Source: Trichostrongylus colubriformis (Eukaryota > Nematoda > Chromadorea > Rhabditida > Trichostrongylidae). Taken from it: 64,000 nt of DNA. Of the stretch, positions 24,542-36,539 are shown piece by piece. The stretch lies in the NCBI GenBank assembly GCA_963978905.1, contig OZ022261.1, forward strand, positions 22,317,686-22,381,685. The letters run 5' to 3'. The position numbers and the translations under genes were made by a program. Each line of letters begins with the position of its first letter. Position 1 is the first letter of the stretch. The notes beneath the pieces were generated by a model. That model was given only the letters and a program-made list of their open reading frames with translations, had not been told where the DNA came from and searched no databases.

Positions 24542-25620
24542 CTAATTCATGTGCACGCATTTCGGAGCCGTTTGCGAAGCAGAGACGCTCACGTTGGTGA
24601 GATGAGGGTGGTCTATAGCAATTACCCGGAACTGACCGAGCCACGGGTTACACAATTTGGATGACAGTCCAATCTTGGGGGCGAAATCATGTAGGTAAAC
24701 TCTGTCGCCCACATGGATAGGTAGCGGCTGGAAGTGGGATTGATCGTGCTGACGCTCATATTTTTCCCGTTGGCGGTCGTTAAAGGTGACCGCGGAACGC
24801 CAAGACGTATGTAGTGTGGCAACTAAATTTTCTATGTATATACCTGCATCGTCCATAGAGGCTAGATGACGCTGCGAATCATGTTTGATGAGTAAGTCGA
24901 TGTTGAAAACTGGATCTCTACCAAACATGAGGAAGAATGGAGTATTATTGGTACTGGAGTGAACTGAAGTGTTATACATAAAAGCGCAAGCCACTACATA
25001 TTGATCCCAATCGAGCTGGTTCTCTGAGATATAGGTACGCAACATAGGATGGAAATTTGCAAAGACTCGCTACTCGCTGACTAGGCCCCATTACCCTCGT
25101 GATGGTATGGAGTGGTAAAGTATCGGTTGATCTGCAGGAGGCGCCCCGCTTCTGTAATAACCTCACCTTTGAGGTAGGACGCATTCCGAGATGAGATGGG
25201 TCATTACGCAGAATTTCAAGATGCATTCCGACACTATTGCGTGGGCGACCGTAATCGCGGAGCAGTCTGCAAGAGGTGTTGCAATCACATATTTGGAGAA
25301 GTGATTGATCATAGCCAGGATATACTTGTTGCCAGCTTCGGATGTGTGGAGGGGACCCACTAGATCGACGTATACTTTGTCAAAAATAGCGCCGCTGGTG
25401 ACCGGGATCAGCTGTTCGCGTTTCATCTGTTGGGTGCGCTTGCGTTGACATGCTTCGCAAGAGCGAACCAGAGCAAAGATATCCTCTGACATATGAGGCC
25501 AGAAGTATTTGCGCGATATCTTCGCTAACGTCTTGCGGCAGTTAAAATGGCCGGCTGCTGCTGGGCTAGAATGAGCGCGAGAAAGACAGGTTCTCTCAAC
25601 TTATCAGGCATGACCAGACG
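24542..25620 (-). pseudogene. Integrase (IN) of the LTR element
   Basis: Inserts retroviral-type cDNA into the host genome. The zinc-binding pair C-x2-C (SCEACQRKR) and the first catalytic Asp in VDLVGP lie in 25163-25492. The middle, including the second Asp, is scrambled by frameshifts and stops (24972-25226). The C-terminal part (24542-25045) is open and contains NTSVHSSTNNTPFFLMFGRDP-type text, typical of gypsy integrases, plus a GDRVYL motif. It ends at a stop near 24542. Confidence 0.85.
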
Positions 25621-25639
25621 TTCGAATTTCGATCCCGAG

Positions 25640-26520
25640 TGCGGTTTGCGGTCAACATAGTAGAGGCACCCATTTTTCTGAATGGCGCACTTCTCTGCCA
25701 TTGTCTCTGCGAATTACAGCAGAAAAGGCTCTTGTGCGTCATCGACGCTGGCTGGAAAGCGCTGGATCTCTAAGAACGATGTGATGGCGGAGCAAAGTTC
25801 GCCTTGTTTTTGTTCCACAGTGCGTCATAAGGAAGAATAGCGCGCGGTGGACCCAGACATAGTACCGAAGAGTGCACGGAGCAAGCTATCAGGTTAACAC
25901 TGACGGAAAACTCAATGATGTCATTTAACTTAGGAGTACCGTCTTTGAACTGCACCTTTCTGTTGACTACGCGGGATAAAATCAGCTCCCACGTTAGACG
26001 GTATTGTATACTAATATCGTAGCTCTGTAGTTTGATCACCCATGGCGTTAGATTGTCGTGGGTTTTATTAAGTGTGAGGAGGTAGGTAAGCTATCGATGA
26101 TCGGACAGGATCGTGGTGTGGCTACCATAAATTACAGGACAAAAGAAGGGGAGAGCGCTTATTATTGCGAAAAGCTCGATGTGCGTGGGGCTCCATTTAC
26201 GTTGAGGATCCAAGAGAGCCTGACCGAAATAACTTACCGCTACCAACTATGTAGGCGAATCGGAATAGGTCTGCAGTAGAGCGGCACCCACCGCAAGCTG
26301 ACTGTCCTCAGTATATAAGAAGAATTCCTTGTCTTGGGGAAAGGCTAAGCACGGTTTCGACGTTAGCAAAAGCTTAAGTCGCTGGAAAGCTTCCTCCTGT
26401 TCAAGGCCCCACGAAAATTTCACCTTGTTCTTGAGTAACGCATAAAGTGGCGAAGCAATCGAAGCGAGATAAGCGTTGAACTTACGGAAGAAGTACACCA
26501 TACGCACAAAGCCTTCCACT
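25640..26520 (-). pseudogene. RNase H and connection domain
   Basis: 26519-26247 encodes the connection region (VYFFRKFNAYLASIASPLYALL, written as two parts VYFFRKFNAY and LASIASPLYALL) and the start of RNase H. There the first catalytic position reads LYTEDSQLAVGAALL, where gypsy elements have a TDAS-type motif. 26039-25770 continues with YDISIQYR-type text. Several frame breaks lie between. Degrades the RNA strand of the RNA-DNA hybrid in intact elements. Confidence 0.75.
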
Positions 26521-26529
26521 TCCTTTGTC

Positions 26530-27185
26530 GTCGTCGGAGTCGGGAAGTCGCGAATAGCGCTGATGTTGCGATTGCAGGAGAATAGCGACTGTCAGGCAGT
26601 TCATGTCCTAAAAAGCTGATCTTAGCCTGAGCTATCTCATTTAATTTCTTTCCTGAAGCTTTGATATTATGTAATCGAAACCGATGCAAAACTTGCGCAG
26701 AGAGTCGAGATGGCTGGGAAAATCTTTGTCAAATATACCGATGTCAGCCAGGTACGCCAGACAGTTGTCCTCAAGACCGGCCAGGATTCGGGCCATAGCG
26801 CGACAAAAGTAAGCGCCAGCGTTTTTCAGGCCAAACGGGAGATAGACAAACTGGTAGATCCCTCTACGAGTCACCCACCGGCATTTTTCTTGACTTTCTC
26901 GTGACAGTAACAGCTGCATATAGCCCGACGCTAGATCTAGAGTGGTGCAGTATCTATGACCTGAAATTTTAGCTAGGATGTCATCAATCCGCGGGAGCGG
27001 ATAATGATCTGGTACCGTAACCTCGTTGAGCGGGCGCAAGTCCAGACAGACACGCAACGAGCCGCCTTTCTTTTTAACGAGGACTGTGTTGTGGACCCTC
27101 GTGTATCGCTTTCAACGATTCTACCTGCGCGAAGCAACTTGTTGATGTGATCGTCAAACTCTTTCTGACACTTCAGGGGCACACG
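26530..27185 (-). pseudogene. Reverse transcriptase of the LTR element
   Basis: 27182-26973 holds the start (KLLRAGRIVES), then 27057-26641 the palm: VCLDLRPLNEVTVPDHYPLP, motif A TTLDLASGYMQL and LPFGLKNAGAYF. The catalytic box is at 26743-26754. The box reads YLAD in place of YLDD, so the first catalytic aspartate is lost. The region after it (IKASGKKLNE, then FLGHEL) is frameshifted. In gypsy elements this enzyme copies the genomic RNA into cDNA. Confidence 0.9.
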
Positions 27186-27457
27186 TGGGGGACGATACCT
27201 GTGCGGCGGAGTGTCCAGTGGTTTTAATAACTACTCGTTTCCCTCGGTTTTTTTAGCTACTCGAGGAACCTAAATCATAGGTACTAGAAGAAATGGGATC
27301 GCGAAACTCATGGAACAGTTGAGCTAATTGTTCCCGCTCGCCGTCGGAAGCCTCTGCATGTGAGAGGTCGGGCCATTCAGGCTTTGAACACGTCTTTGTA
27401 CTGGAGCGGACAGCCCTGTTAGTTACGGTTCCAACCAGCGGTATAACCTGTGTAAGG

Positions 27458-28216
27458 CTACATTGTGAGTGTGCCTGAGGATTGTTCGTGAACTCGCACT
27501 GCCGTAGATATTTTCTGCCCTTTATATAGCACCTCTGGGTGGGCGGAAGGATTAGCTATGAGTAGCCGTGAGGATCCGGAGCGAATTACAACTGGGGTAA
27601 CCATGAGGGAGCGTTCCGAAAGCTGGTCATGCTGGGTAGTTAGCATGAGGGACACATCATCGTCAGTGTCCGTACGGCATGGTACCAAAGTTTCTGTTGA
27701 TGGAGATAAGACCATAGTGACCGCCGCGCGTACTGAGATTCGTTCATTGTGGGACAACGGCTCGCCTGGAGGAGCTGCACACAGAATCTTAACCTGCTCA
27801 TCCGCCTTAGAAAAGGTGCGAGTACGGTAATCGATAGTCCACGGGGGTAATCGGGAGGAGGTCACTGCCCAAGATGATGTTATAAAAATCTGCCACATCT
27901 GGTATGCTTGAGGACTCCGTGAAGTGAACCGGGTTTTCTAAAGATAATGACCCGACTTGGAAACGCAGCAAAGTAACGCCTAGCAATCGGATGGGTATGC
28001 CGGCCATGCCCACGGCGCTGGAAATCTCTTTTGGGACAAACCAAAGATACCAAAGAGAGGAGCAGTGGAAGCAGCAGTTACTGTGATAGAGGAGCCCGTG
28101 TCCACGAGAGCGACATGAATGTCATTAACCTTGATGGGTACTTGAGCGACGGAATAGTGATCGGAATCCGCCAGCGCTACACGTCGACAGAACTCACACT
28201 TGCGCAGGGTGGTCAC
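27458..28216 (-). pseudogene. Retropepsin-like aspartic protease and linker
   Basis: The active-site motif LVDTGSS is at about 28085-28108. A second conserved strand, IILGSDLL, lies near 27856-27879, as in retropepsins. They are in different frames, so one or two frameshifts separate them. Upstream, C-E-F-C-R-R near 28190 may be a small zinc-binding pair. Downstream (27898-27458) is a protease-RT linker rich in Ser/Thr. Cleaves the polyprotein in intact elements. Confidence 0.8.
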
Positions 28217-30028
28217 GAATTCGTTGAGTCGATAGCTAATTTGGGAAGCTCAATGATCTCACCGCGGGTGCGGGCAGGAGAGATAGGCACCGTAATCGAA
28301 GGCGGTGTGGCCGCAGAAGTTGGCCGCGGAAGAAGCCAAGCTAATCGCAACAGTTTTTTGTATTGGGGCAACCGCCCGGAACAGTACAGATAGATGAATA
28401 GAAAAATAATAGATAATAGCACTTCGCACGAAATCATCGCACAGCAAAAGGTAACCCAGACATGCGAAGAAGAGGCAAGGGAATGAACGTAGTTGGCCTC
28501 CGTTGAAAAGAGACGATCATGAGAGACCGGACCAGAGCTCATGCCACTGGTGGTCTTAAATGAGTTCACTGAGATTGGTCAACACGAGATTATGAAAAAT
28601 AGTGAAAAAAATGAAAAATAGGAAGAGATACCGCCGATGCGTCGATATTATCAGGGAGACCTACCTCGCGAATTTCTGAAGAGACAACAGTCCTAGTAGA
28701 GCCGGTAAAGGGGTCAGACCTATGGTATCCATCCGGGGACACGAACAAAAGTCTGTCACCGAAGAGCTCGGAACGGGTTGCGCGTCGCGAGTAATAACTA
28801 ATGTTTAGGGTTCTATATAAAATTGTACTGCCGTGCCACTTGGCGAAATAAGCTCCACTGCCGGTTGAGCGAAACAGGTATCGTTAAAACGGAGTAGACG
28901 CCAGTTCCTTGATGGAGCACATGCATCGATAGATGCGGACAGCTTCGTTTCCCAGGAATGAAGCAGCCACATCGTGGCGCCCGAGTAGGTTCTCACCGTG
29001 AGGGTGGGATTCGCCTCCAGCGAGGTGTAAAGAGCTAACGCTAGCAATTTGGTCCTATCGCAAAGGGCGGACAGCGCGTGGTGAAACAGAGCTGTCACTG
29101 CTGAATTTATGGTTCCCTCCACAGTCAAAAGTTGGGCGGCTAGCTGATTAGTCAGGACAACTCTCACGGGAGGGTAGGCAGATCGCGGTACCTTGGTCAC
29201 AGTAGCTAGGACGTACCCCTGGTCCGAAAGAGTGAGGTCCACGCCGCAGTCACGTATCTGCTCGCTAGAGTCGTGCCAAGAAAGGGCGAATCTTTCGAAT
29301 CGCTGATCCATATGTCTCCTATCCGATGACCTTCATTTTCATAACAGGAATGAAAGCGCAGAGTTCCTCCTTACTAGGGGTCCAGAGAAGCGCCGCTCCA
29401 TCGGAAAGTGTGCAGCTACCCGTGCTATAAGTGCAATGCCTCAAATCCCCTGCAGGGGAGTTAGGAGAAGTCGACCCGTGGCGCATGTGGATAACGGTTG
29501 GCATTAAAAAGCAAGCAGACAGCGACAACGTGTGGTCGGTACAACACCCGAATGGGGCCGATGGCCAAGGGATAACTGAGGCATTCGAAGTAGCCCAGGT
29601 TTCACCTAGCAAGCGGAGGTCGCCGAAGGGGCACTTGTTGTTAGATCATGTTTACAAGTTTCAAGAGTGGTGACCTCATCTCCGAAAAGGCTAACGGAAT
29701 GTTTCACCGAATGGGTGACGATTTTACAAAGGAAAGCAGGAGTATCATAGCGTCGAGTATTGGGAACAATAGACGTGGATGGTAGGAGCTCGGGGCGCCT
29801 GGCCCAAAAGTGGAATAATACGAGAGCAGTTGTAAGATGATGGAATCTTAGCCACAGTATCAGAAGGATCATGTGAACAGAGCCAAGCCGTAGAAGGAAG
29901 TGCTTCGCCAGCTCCAAAAATAGAAAGCGCCACAATGGCCAATAAAAATTTAACAGCAGGTATATGAGATGAAACATGTCTAGAAGATGGAAGCGAACCG
30001 CCGTACGAAGTTGAAGCTGACTCTTCAT
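28213..30028 (-). pseudogene. Env-like membrane glycoprotein remnant, upstream of protease
   Basis: Read on the minus strand in several frames. A signal-peptide-like hydrophobic start (FLLAIVALSIF) lies near 29900-29960. Cysteine-bearing ectodomain pieces follow: 29745-29942, part of 29606-30028, 29319-29612 with CTYSTGSCTL and ELCAFIP, and 28805-29311. A strong membrane segment lies at about 28377-28458, followed by a basic tail that runs towards the protease frame. Signal, Cys-rich ectodomain, anchor and tail are the hallmarks of an envelope-type glycoprotein. I cannot place it in a named fusion-protein class. At least four frameshifts or stops break it. The position between gag and protease is odd, since env normally follows integrase. 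Confidence 0.55.
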
Positions 30029-30033
30029 TGCGT

Positions 30034-31695
30034 TTAAAGAGAGCCGCTTGCTCGAGCTTCAGATTGCTCTAACGCAGACCGATTTTCTTGCAGAGATACC
30101 GAAATAGCACGAATTTGCTCGCGGGCTTGCAAAAGATCATTAGGTTGATCCGAATGAGGTGAGACAGCAAAAGGAAGACGAGGAGGAAGACGATCAAAAG
30201 AATGAGATCTTGCATTATAAGACGACTCACCTAGGTTCCGACGAGTAGTCCTTGGAGAAGGGCATTGACGAGCGGAGTGACCCATGCCGCCCCAGTTGTA
30301 GCAAGGTTGGGTTGGCCTTCCTCTATCCGCTCTTCGGTACTCGTCGTTCCTTGGCCTCTGAAATGAGCGATTAGAATTGTAACGTTGTTGAGGGTTCGCA
30401 CGATAATACCGACCTCGATTTTGCCCATATACCTGAGGATAACGATCCCGCTCTGGACTATAAAGCGTGGGGCAACAGCTTTCACCTCAGTCGTTCTCGG
30501 AGGCCCTGTGGGGCATATAAGGCGATCAGCGGTGGCTTCCGCCAATAACTGCTCTACCATCTAGGCCTTGGAAACCGCCTGCTCAAACGAAGTCGAATTA
30601 TCAAGCTTCACGTAGTACCTGATGTCCGGACGGAGACGGCTGGCACACAGCCACGGCTAGGAATCGCCTTTCATCCCACCCCCTGTGGTCATTCCAAAGT
30701 ACCTGGTGGCCAGACAAACTGGGTCTCCTCCTGAGACGAAGTGCCCTAAGTACCTCCTCACTTGCATGTCCACCTGACGCCGCCGATACGCGGCTCCTTT
30801 TTGATGGAATTATTCGCTGGTCGACACAAACCATCTCGCGTAGGGAAAGACACGAGGAACCAACGAGAGGAGAAAGGGACCGACAAAGAACACGTTAAAC
30901 ATGTCAAAACGAGTCAGAACTGGTTAACTTTCCCTTACACGTCGTTTCGCTCCACGATCGGCCGATATCTGCTATCACGTGGTTGACCGATTCGCTGGAT
31001 CAAATGCCGGCGTAATGGCGTAGGCCGGGTGATCGCTGTCACGGCGAGCACCCGGGGTCCGGAGATTCGCGAGTTTGGATCCCCCGCCGCACACCGAGCT
31101 TGCGGGCTCTGCTACTGTAAAGGTAGTGGATGCCCATGAACCAAGGGTGTGTCCTGCATCATTTGGCTCCGTGCCGGTGTCTTTGATAACGCCAGGGGGC
31201 TCCTCGAGCAACGTGCTAGCGGCGTTTTGATTCATCAATAAAAGATCTTTGTGGTGGGCCAGCCGGCCATAACAAAGAGACGCGTCAATATTTTAATCAG
31301 TGCACAACTAAAGTTTCTTTTAAACCTTTGGGAGAAGCGCAATTACTACTTACATCAGACACAATTACAGCATGCTTGCGAAACGTAGAAAACTCCACAT
31401 TAAACGAAAAACATCTCAGCGCCGATACCTTACACGAAACGAAAATTCCGTAACCTAATCAACACATCACTTACCTCTTCTCCCGTCTCTGCCGGCCTCT
31501 ATCTCCTCGGTCGCCTCTTTCTTGCGACGATACTTCTTCTGCTTGAGCTCCAATAATCATATGCTCGTCGACTTTTGCTGCGCAGCCACGACGATTTTCT
31601 CTGCTGCCTCCACCTCTTTGAAGTGGGCATCCGTTTCCCCGAAACGGGCATCTTGACCTGGGATCCTTTTCATCAACGCACTCTGACGTGATCAA
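30034..31695 (-). pseudogene. Gag remnant with zinc knuckle
   Basis: The N-terminal piece lies near 31695-31471 and ends at AG|GTAAGT on the minus strand (near 31468-31474), a perfect splice donor. Middle pieces are 31238-30975 and 30834-30601. The nucleocapsid part near 30276-30320 reads C-Y-N-W-G-G-M-G-H-S-A-R-Q-C: a CCHC knuckle in which the second Cys is Trp. It is followed by a basic, Ser/Arg-rich tail. Frameshifts separate all pieces. Gag forms the particle and binds RNA in intact elements. Confidence 0.65.
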
Positions 31696-32095
31696 ACAAG
31701 TCTAGACTTGGGACCAACCGGTCTTCCTTTGTGCGCGAATCAGTTTTTGTTTGACTAGGGTACCCTATAAACAGACAAAAATACCACGAGAGCGAAGGCT
31801 ACAGTATTCATAGGACTTCGAAGAAAGAAATCGCAGCTGCATGAAGTGCCAAAAATAGAAGGCAGAAATTTCGTGGCAAACGACTGGAAGAAAATTGACA
31901 GCCGCGTGGTCAAATCAAAAAGAGGTTGCTGTAGTCTCCGCTCGCAGACATCTGCTATGACGGTCTGCTTTTTCCAACTTTCAAGAAATGACTAGCACAA
32001 AGTGGCCATCTTTGTGACTAGCAAACCAACAGAATCACAATTAAAAAAAGGGACCAAACGACTAACCTGTTCCTCTGCCGGCAACGAGGGGTGTA

Positions 32096-32111
32096 CCACT
32101 CTCTGCTACCA
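32096..32111 (-). promoter_or_regulatory. Candidate primer binding site
   Basis: On the minus strand TGGTAGCAGAGAGTGG begins about 10 nt inside the 5' LTR. The TGG start would pair with a tRNA 3' CCA. The matching tRNA cannot be identified without the genome. Confidence 0.4.
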
Positions 32112-32121
32112 GTAAGCATAG

Positions 32122-32498
32122 TGGCACCGTGGAAGCGTGTATGATCTCTCTGCGATCTCTCGAGGTTGATAACAAGGATTTATGTAGGGAATTACGTCAG
32201 CAAGGAAACAACGAAAGAACGACAAGTTAATGCATGCATTTTAAGATGAGCAACGAAATCAATACGTCAATACAGGCGAGAGAGATCACATGCCTTACGC
32301 GTGATGACGATGAGGTCTCACGCCTGTTAGGCCACAGAGGAGCAAGACTGAGTTGAGGGGCGAACCGCCATGAGGTAGGAAACGAGGATGGGTCGACCGT
32401 CCTCCGTCGTTGCTGCCAGACGTCTCCCCGATTGTCTGCGCTCCGCCCTGAAAAGAATTGAGTCATGGAGGTCCGAAAGTCAGCTGGGTGCGCTTACA
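32122..32498 (-). repeat. 5' LTR
   Basis: 377 bp direct repeat of 19866-20255. On the minus strand it starts TGTAAGCGCACCC and ends GGTGCCA, with intact TG...CA ends. The two LTRs differ at scattered positions and by one small indel, so the insertion is not recent. Confidence 0.9.
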
Positions 32499-33200
32499 CA
32501 ATAATGCTCCTGCTATGCAGAATACATATGAGTGTCAACGCCTTAGAGTCATAACGAAAAATGAAACAAATTCAGTGACATTCGCTTTTTCACACTCTTC
32601 ATCAAGTTCTATCAACCGTTATCAGTTGCGATCACCTACCAATGATGCCACCATCTGAACTTGCAAAGCACCCATGAGTGACGGCGCTCTATAATCAACA
32701 CGAAAAACGACACAAATTTGTGGCATTTGTCTTCTCACTCTCTTCAAGTCGTATCAACCGTTATCAATTTGGATCACCCACCAATAATGCCCCAGTCCTG
32801 CTACGCAGAATACCTATGAGTGTCGACGCTCTAGAGTCAACATGAGAGGTGAGACAGATTCTCGGATTCAGTGACATTTGCCTTCTCACGCTCTTTATTG
32901 AATTATCTTTATCAACCGCTATCAGTTGGGATCACCCACTCAAAAGCCTTCGTCTTGACGTGCAGAACACCCACCAGTGACGACGCTCTGGAATAAGTAC
33001 AAAAGGCGAGACGGATTTGGCGTTGTTTACCTTTTAACGCTCTTTATCGATTTTCAACAACCGTTTTCAGTTGAGATCACCAACCAACAATTTCCGCGTC
33101 CCACTCCGCAGAATAGCTAGGTCTGTCAACGCTCTACGGTGGAAGTGAAAAGCGAAACAAATTGGGTGACATTCGCTTTTCATCTGCTGCTACCACCATA
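32499..33200. repeat. ~145 bp satellite, right block
   Basis: About four to five diverged copies continue the array cut by the LTR element. Landmarks are CCTACCAATGATGCC near 32636, ACCCACCAATAATGCC near 32776, ACCCACTCAAAAGCC near 32934 and ACCAACCAACAATTTCC near 33080. Unit length varies from ~140 to ~158 bp. Confidence 0.8.
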
Positions 33201-33289
33201 GTCCACCACCGCGGAAGTCCCCTTACCACCGCTACATCACTTGTAAATTTCAGGGTTTCAGCTCTGCTGTGTTGCGAGATATGATTTTC

Positions 33290-33840
33290 ATGACAAACAG
33301 AGAGACACACTAGATATACATACTATACATACACATATCTCCGTACACACACATACACGTACAGTTACAAATATACACATACACATACACATGCACATGC
33401 ACATGCACATGCGCATACCCACACCCTTACACCTACACAACCCATACACATACACATACATGTACAGATACACATACACATTCACATACAGATAACGTAC
33501 ACAAACATATGCAAATACACAAACACATGCTACACATACACGAGTACCATACACATACACATATACATTCACATATATAGATACACATACACAAACACAT
33601 ACGCATGCACGTACACATACCACATCCATATACACATACACATGTAAATACACATACACAAAACATACATATACACATACACATAACACATGCGCATGCA
33701 CATACGTACATGTAGAGATACACTTACGCATATTCATACATATACTACACATGCGTTACACTTACACTACACATGCACATACACACACATGCACATGCAC
33801 GCTTTCACACATACACATACAGAGACACACATACTTAGCG
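33290..33840. repeat. (TACACA)n microsatellite
   Basis: About 0.5 kb of imperfect TACACA / CACATG / CATACA repeats. Long Cys/Val/Tyr-rich ORFs on the minus strand (33288-33752, 33433-33723) are translation artefacts of it. Confidence 0.95.
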
Positions 33841-33849
33841 GATTATATG

Positions 33850-35100
33850 AAGTAGGGTATATGGACTGGAGATGAGGAATGTACTCACGAGAGTGTACTT
33901 TCCTACAGTAAGTTCACGGTGCGTTCCGGCGCTGTTTTCGCCTAGATTTTTAGCCTATAACATAGTTTGGTCAGAAGCTCCTATCCCTACACCTTAGTTC
34001 AGTCAGAAGCTCCTATCCTTTGAATAAGGTTTGATAAAAATATAGCCTCGAGTACACAAGCTGACAATTACAGAACGGTTTTGAGTGAGACAGACCGACA
34101 ATGAGTGCCCTTTCTTCCCGAGATACATTCAAGTAGCACCAAGATCACTAAGTGCACGACGAATCATTTCACAGCGACGTTCTGAGTTGGGGGCACACAT
34201 TTTCGCGCTGTTCGCGCTCTCTCAATAGCACCCTACAAACATCAGTTTATATACTCAGATGTACATCCTTACCTAAGCCTCAATAGTGAAGGTAGAGATC
34301 CTCACAGAGTGAGGCTTAGGAAGGAGGACCACCCCCGTGTCGTCCGGCCTAGGATCCGTACTTAGCCTTGGTTGAAAGGGAACCTTATCCGCTCAGCAAG
34401 AAGCAACAATGAGATTTCATGGTAACTGTTTCTGAAACGCCTTCGAATCTCGGAATTATTTCAGAACTGAAGTTGAATAAACAGATGGCGAAATTCCTTC
34501 GGAACCTTCGTTCGGCAAAGTGTCGCATCACATTTTCATTGAAGTACTCTTCAAGAAAACTTGACAAAAATAACAACAAGCAATTGGAACTACATCCAAA
34601 TCCTTTTGAGATCCTTTCGATAGCCTCACAGATAACTACAACGCTACATTTTATGATAGTATTAAAATATTGTTAAAATGATGTAATTATATGTCGGCAC
34701 GCCTGCACCCATCATTCAGTCACAAAACTCGTAGGCAATAACTGAAAATAGTCGCCGAATGTGGCGCGGTCCGCAGAGGCTCTGCGGATGAACACATTTT
34801 ACTTTATGCCAGGATAACTGTAACGTGGTTCCGACTCCCTGAACTTTCGTTTCTGTTGATGTATCTCGTCCATTATTTAATGCATTTGTTTGCTTCCAGG
34901 AATGCGGCTTACCGCTGTTATCCATCAGATGTCGTCCAAAATAATCGAGGGCTTTCGGCAAAGCGTAGTTGTATGTCGAAAGTTTGGGAAGCAAAGAGTG
35001 AATCTACTCATCGAGTCAAACTAAGATAACAGAGATTGCAACCACTACGCATCTCACTGCACTTTAGCAGCCATATGTGAACCCCAAATAAGATCTGAAT
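33850..35100. other. Gene-free region with a small hairpin
   Basis: At 34272-34320 CCTAAGCCTCA and TGAGGCTTAGG form an 11 bp stem with a ~27 nt loop. Short ORFs on both strands have no domain. Nothing else is recognised. Confidence 0.5.
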
Positions 35101-35319
35101 GTACTACCCTCAATGTACTATCCTCAATGTAATATATGAACGAGCATGATGTTGCTATGCGAATATGGGGACGGGGCCATTTTGAATCATTGGATCAAAT
35201 TCACATTCCAGCACAATAAAAATAAGCGAGTAAAGGTCCGGGACGGGAAGGTGCACAAAAAAGATAGTGGTTCAGGAAGTGTGCATTCTGTGGGGGACTG
35301 GAAAGGGAGGAGTGTGCAC

Positions 35320-36000
35320 CTATACAGGGTCAAGCGTGGCATCGAAAAAAATTTCAAATATACGACCCTCTCATGAAGGGCCTCCATACGACCACACTCC
35401 ACTTCTCCAGATTTCGGTATCACTGTAGTTCTTACGCAGTAAACGCGATTCATCAGAGATATTATGGTTACATAATCGGAGGACCCTCGGTTGAAAAAAA
35501 CTGAGACCAAACCAAGGATAAAAAGGGTTCCAGTGGTAAAAAGACAAAAAAGTTTTACGGCAGGGCGGAAGGATGAAAAAAGAATAAAAAAGTTAGGAAC
35601 CAAAGAGAACCGACGTGATGCACTCCACCGCGTTTACCACGTCGCTACCACTTCGCTATCGTGGCTGTCGCAATTGTGCGCGGTATCTTCCCTATAGTAA
35701 ATTCGAACACTTTCAAGTACTTGTGACTTCACTAAAACTCAATACTTCAAAGTAGCGCAGACTTTTACATAATAACTCCTCCAGGTAGCTTGGATACGCT
35801 AATAGTCCCTAGTTCTGGATATGAAGATTCAGTCGAGGAAAATTCAGAAAAATTTCAAAGTGTCTTTTTTCAAATGAACGTGACTTTCTCTAACCCAGGG
35901 TCAAGCCTGGCGTCGAGGGGAATTTCCAGACCTCCATACGACCCCCCTCTTACTTCTGTAATTGCAAGTTTTCTTTTTTCCTCGCCCAGCCTACGGAAAG
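35320..36000. repeat. Diverged direct repeat (TCAAGC..GGC.TCGA..CTCCATACGAC)
   Basis: The phrase GGTCAAGCGTGGCATCGA near 35328, followed by CCTCCATACGACC near 35380, recurs as GGTCAAGCCTGGCGTCGA near 35900, followed by CCTCCATACGACC near 35930. A related AATTTCAAAGTGT phrase recurs near 35850 and 36520. This is dispersed repeat, not gene. Confidence 0.45.
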
Positions 36001-36539
36001 GGAATCTGCCTCTCCCAGGCATAGGTTCACATAGGATAAAAAACTCGAATTTGCTTCATCATAGTCATCCCTTTGCAATATTCGAACCCGATTTAGCTAG
36101 CGCTATGACCTCTCTGCGCTTCAGCAATAGCATTACAGACCGTCTCCAGCGCAATGGATAGAGCGCAGCATACTACTTTACCCATCCCACTCCAAACACC
36201 GAAAAAACGACATAAAACAACAAGAAAGCAAAAGCAGGAACGAAAGATGAACGAGAACAATGTCAAGCATTACGAATCGCCGACAAATATGCGCGAAAAA
36301 CGAAAAAGTGCGGCTGCATCGCGATCTGAAAGGAGCGCGGTGAAATCCTCGTACTAAATTTGGACATTTTTTGAATACTTGAAACTTTACTTAAACTCTG
36401 CCTTTCAAAGTACTATCAACTATTTTCTCAGGAACCTCCTTAGTCCAATCTATTCGCCGCTTGATTTCTCTAATGATTGCGTAGATCTCGATATGCGTCC
36501 AGTCGAGGTAAATATTGAAAAATTTCAAAGTGTTCCACT

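Larger units (their letters stand above)
19866..32498 (-). mobile_element. Ty3/gypsy-type LTR retrotransposon with env-like and helicase cargo
   Basis: A 12.6 kb element bounded by two direct LTRs (19866-20255 and 32122-32498) and read on the minus strand. Order from the 5' LTR: gag, env-like protein, aspartic protease, RT, RNase H, integrase, Pro/Ser-rich ORF, SF1 helicase, 3' LTR. A polypurine tract abuts the 3' LTR. The element interrupts the ~145 bp satellite, whose copies lie on both sides. The target duplication is short and not resolved. Every coding part carries frameshifts or stops, so it is a dead copy. The length is large for this superfamily because of the cargo. Assignment to Ty3/gypsy rests on the RT-RNase H-integrase order and the integrase style. 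Confidence 0.85.

Noticed and set aside
33288..33752. 154-codon Cys/Val/Tyr-rich minus ORF
   Set aside because: It is the translation of the TACACA microsatellite in a stop-free frame; low complexity with no protein features.
36140..36210. tRNA-Arg-like D arm (GCGCAATGGATAGAGC)
   Set aside because: No anticodon arm, B box or acceptor stem follows at the right distance.
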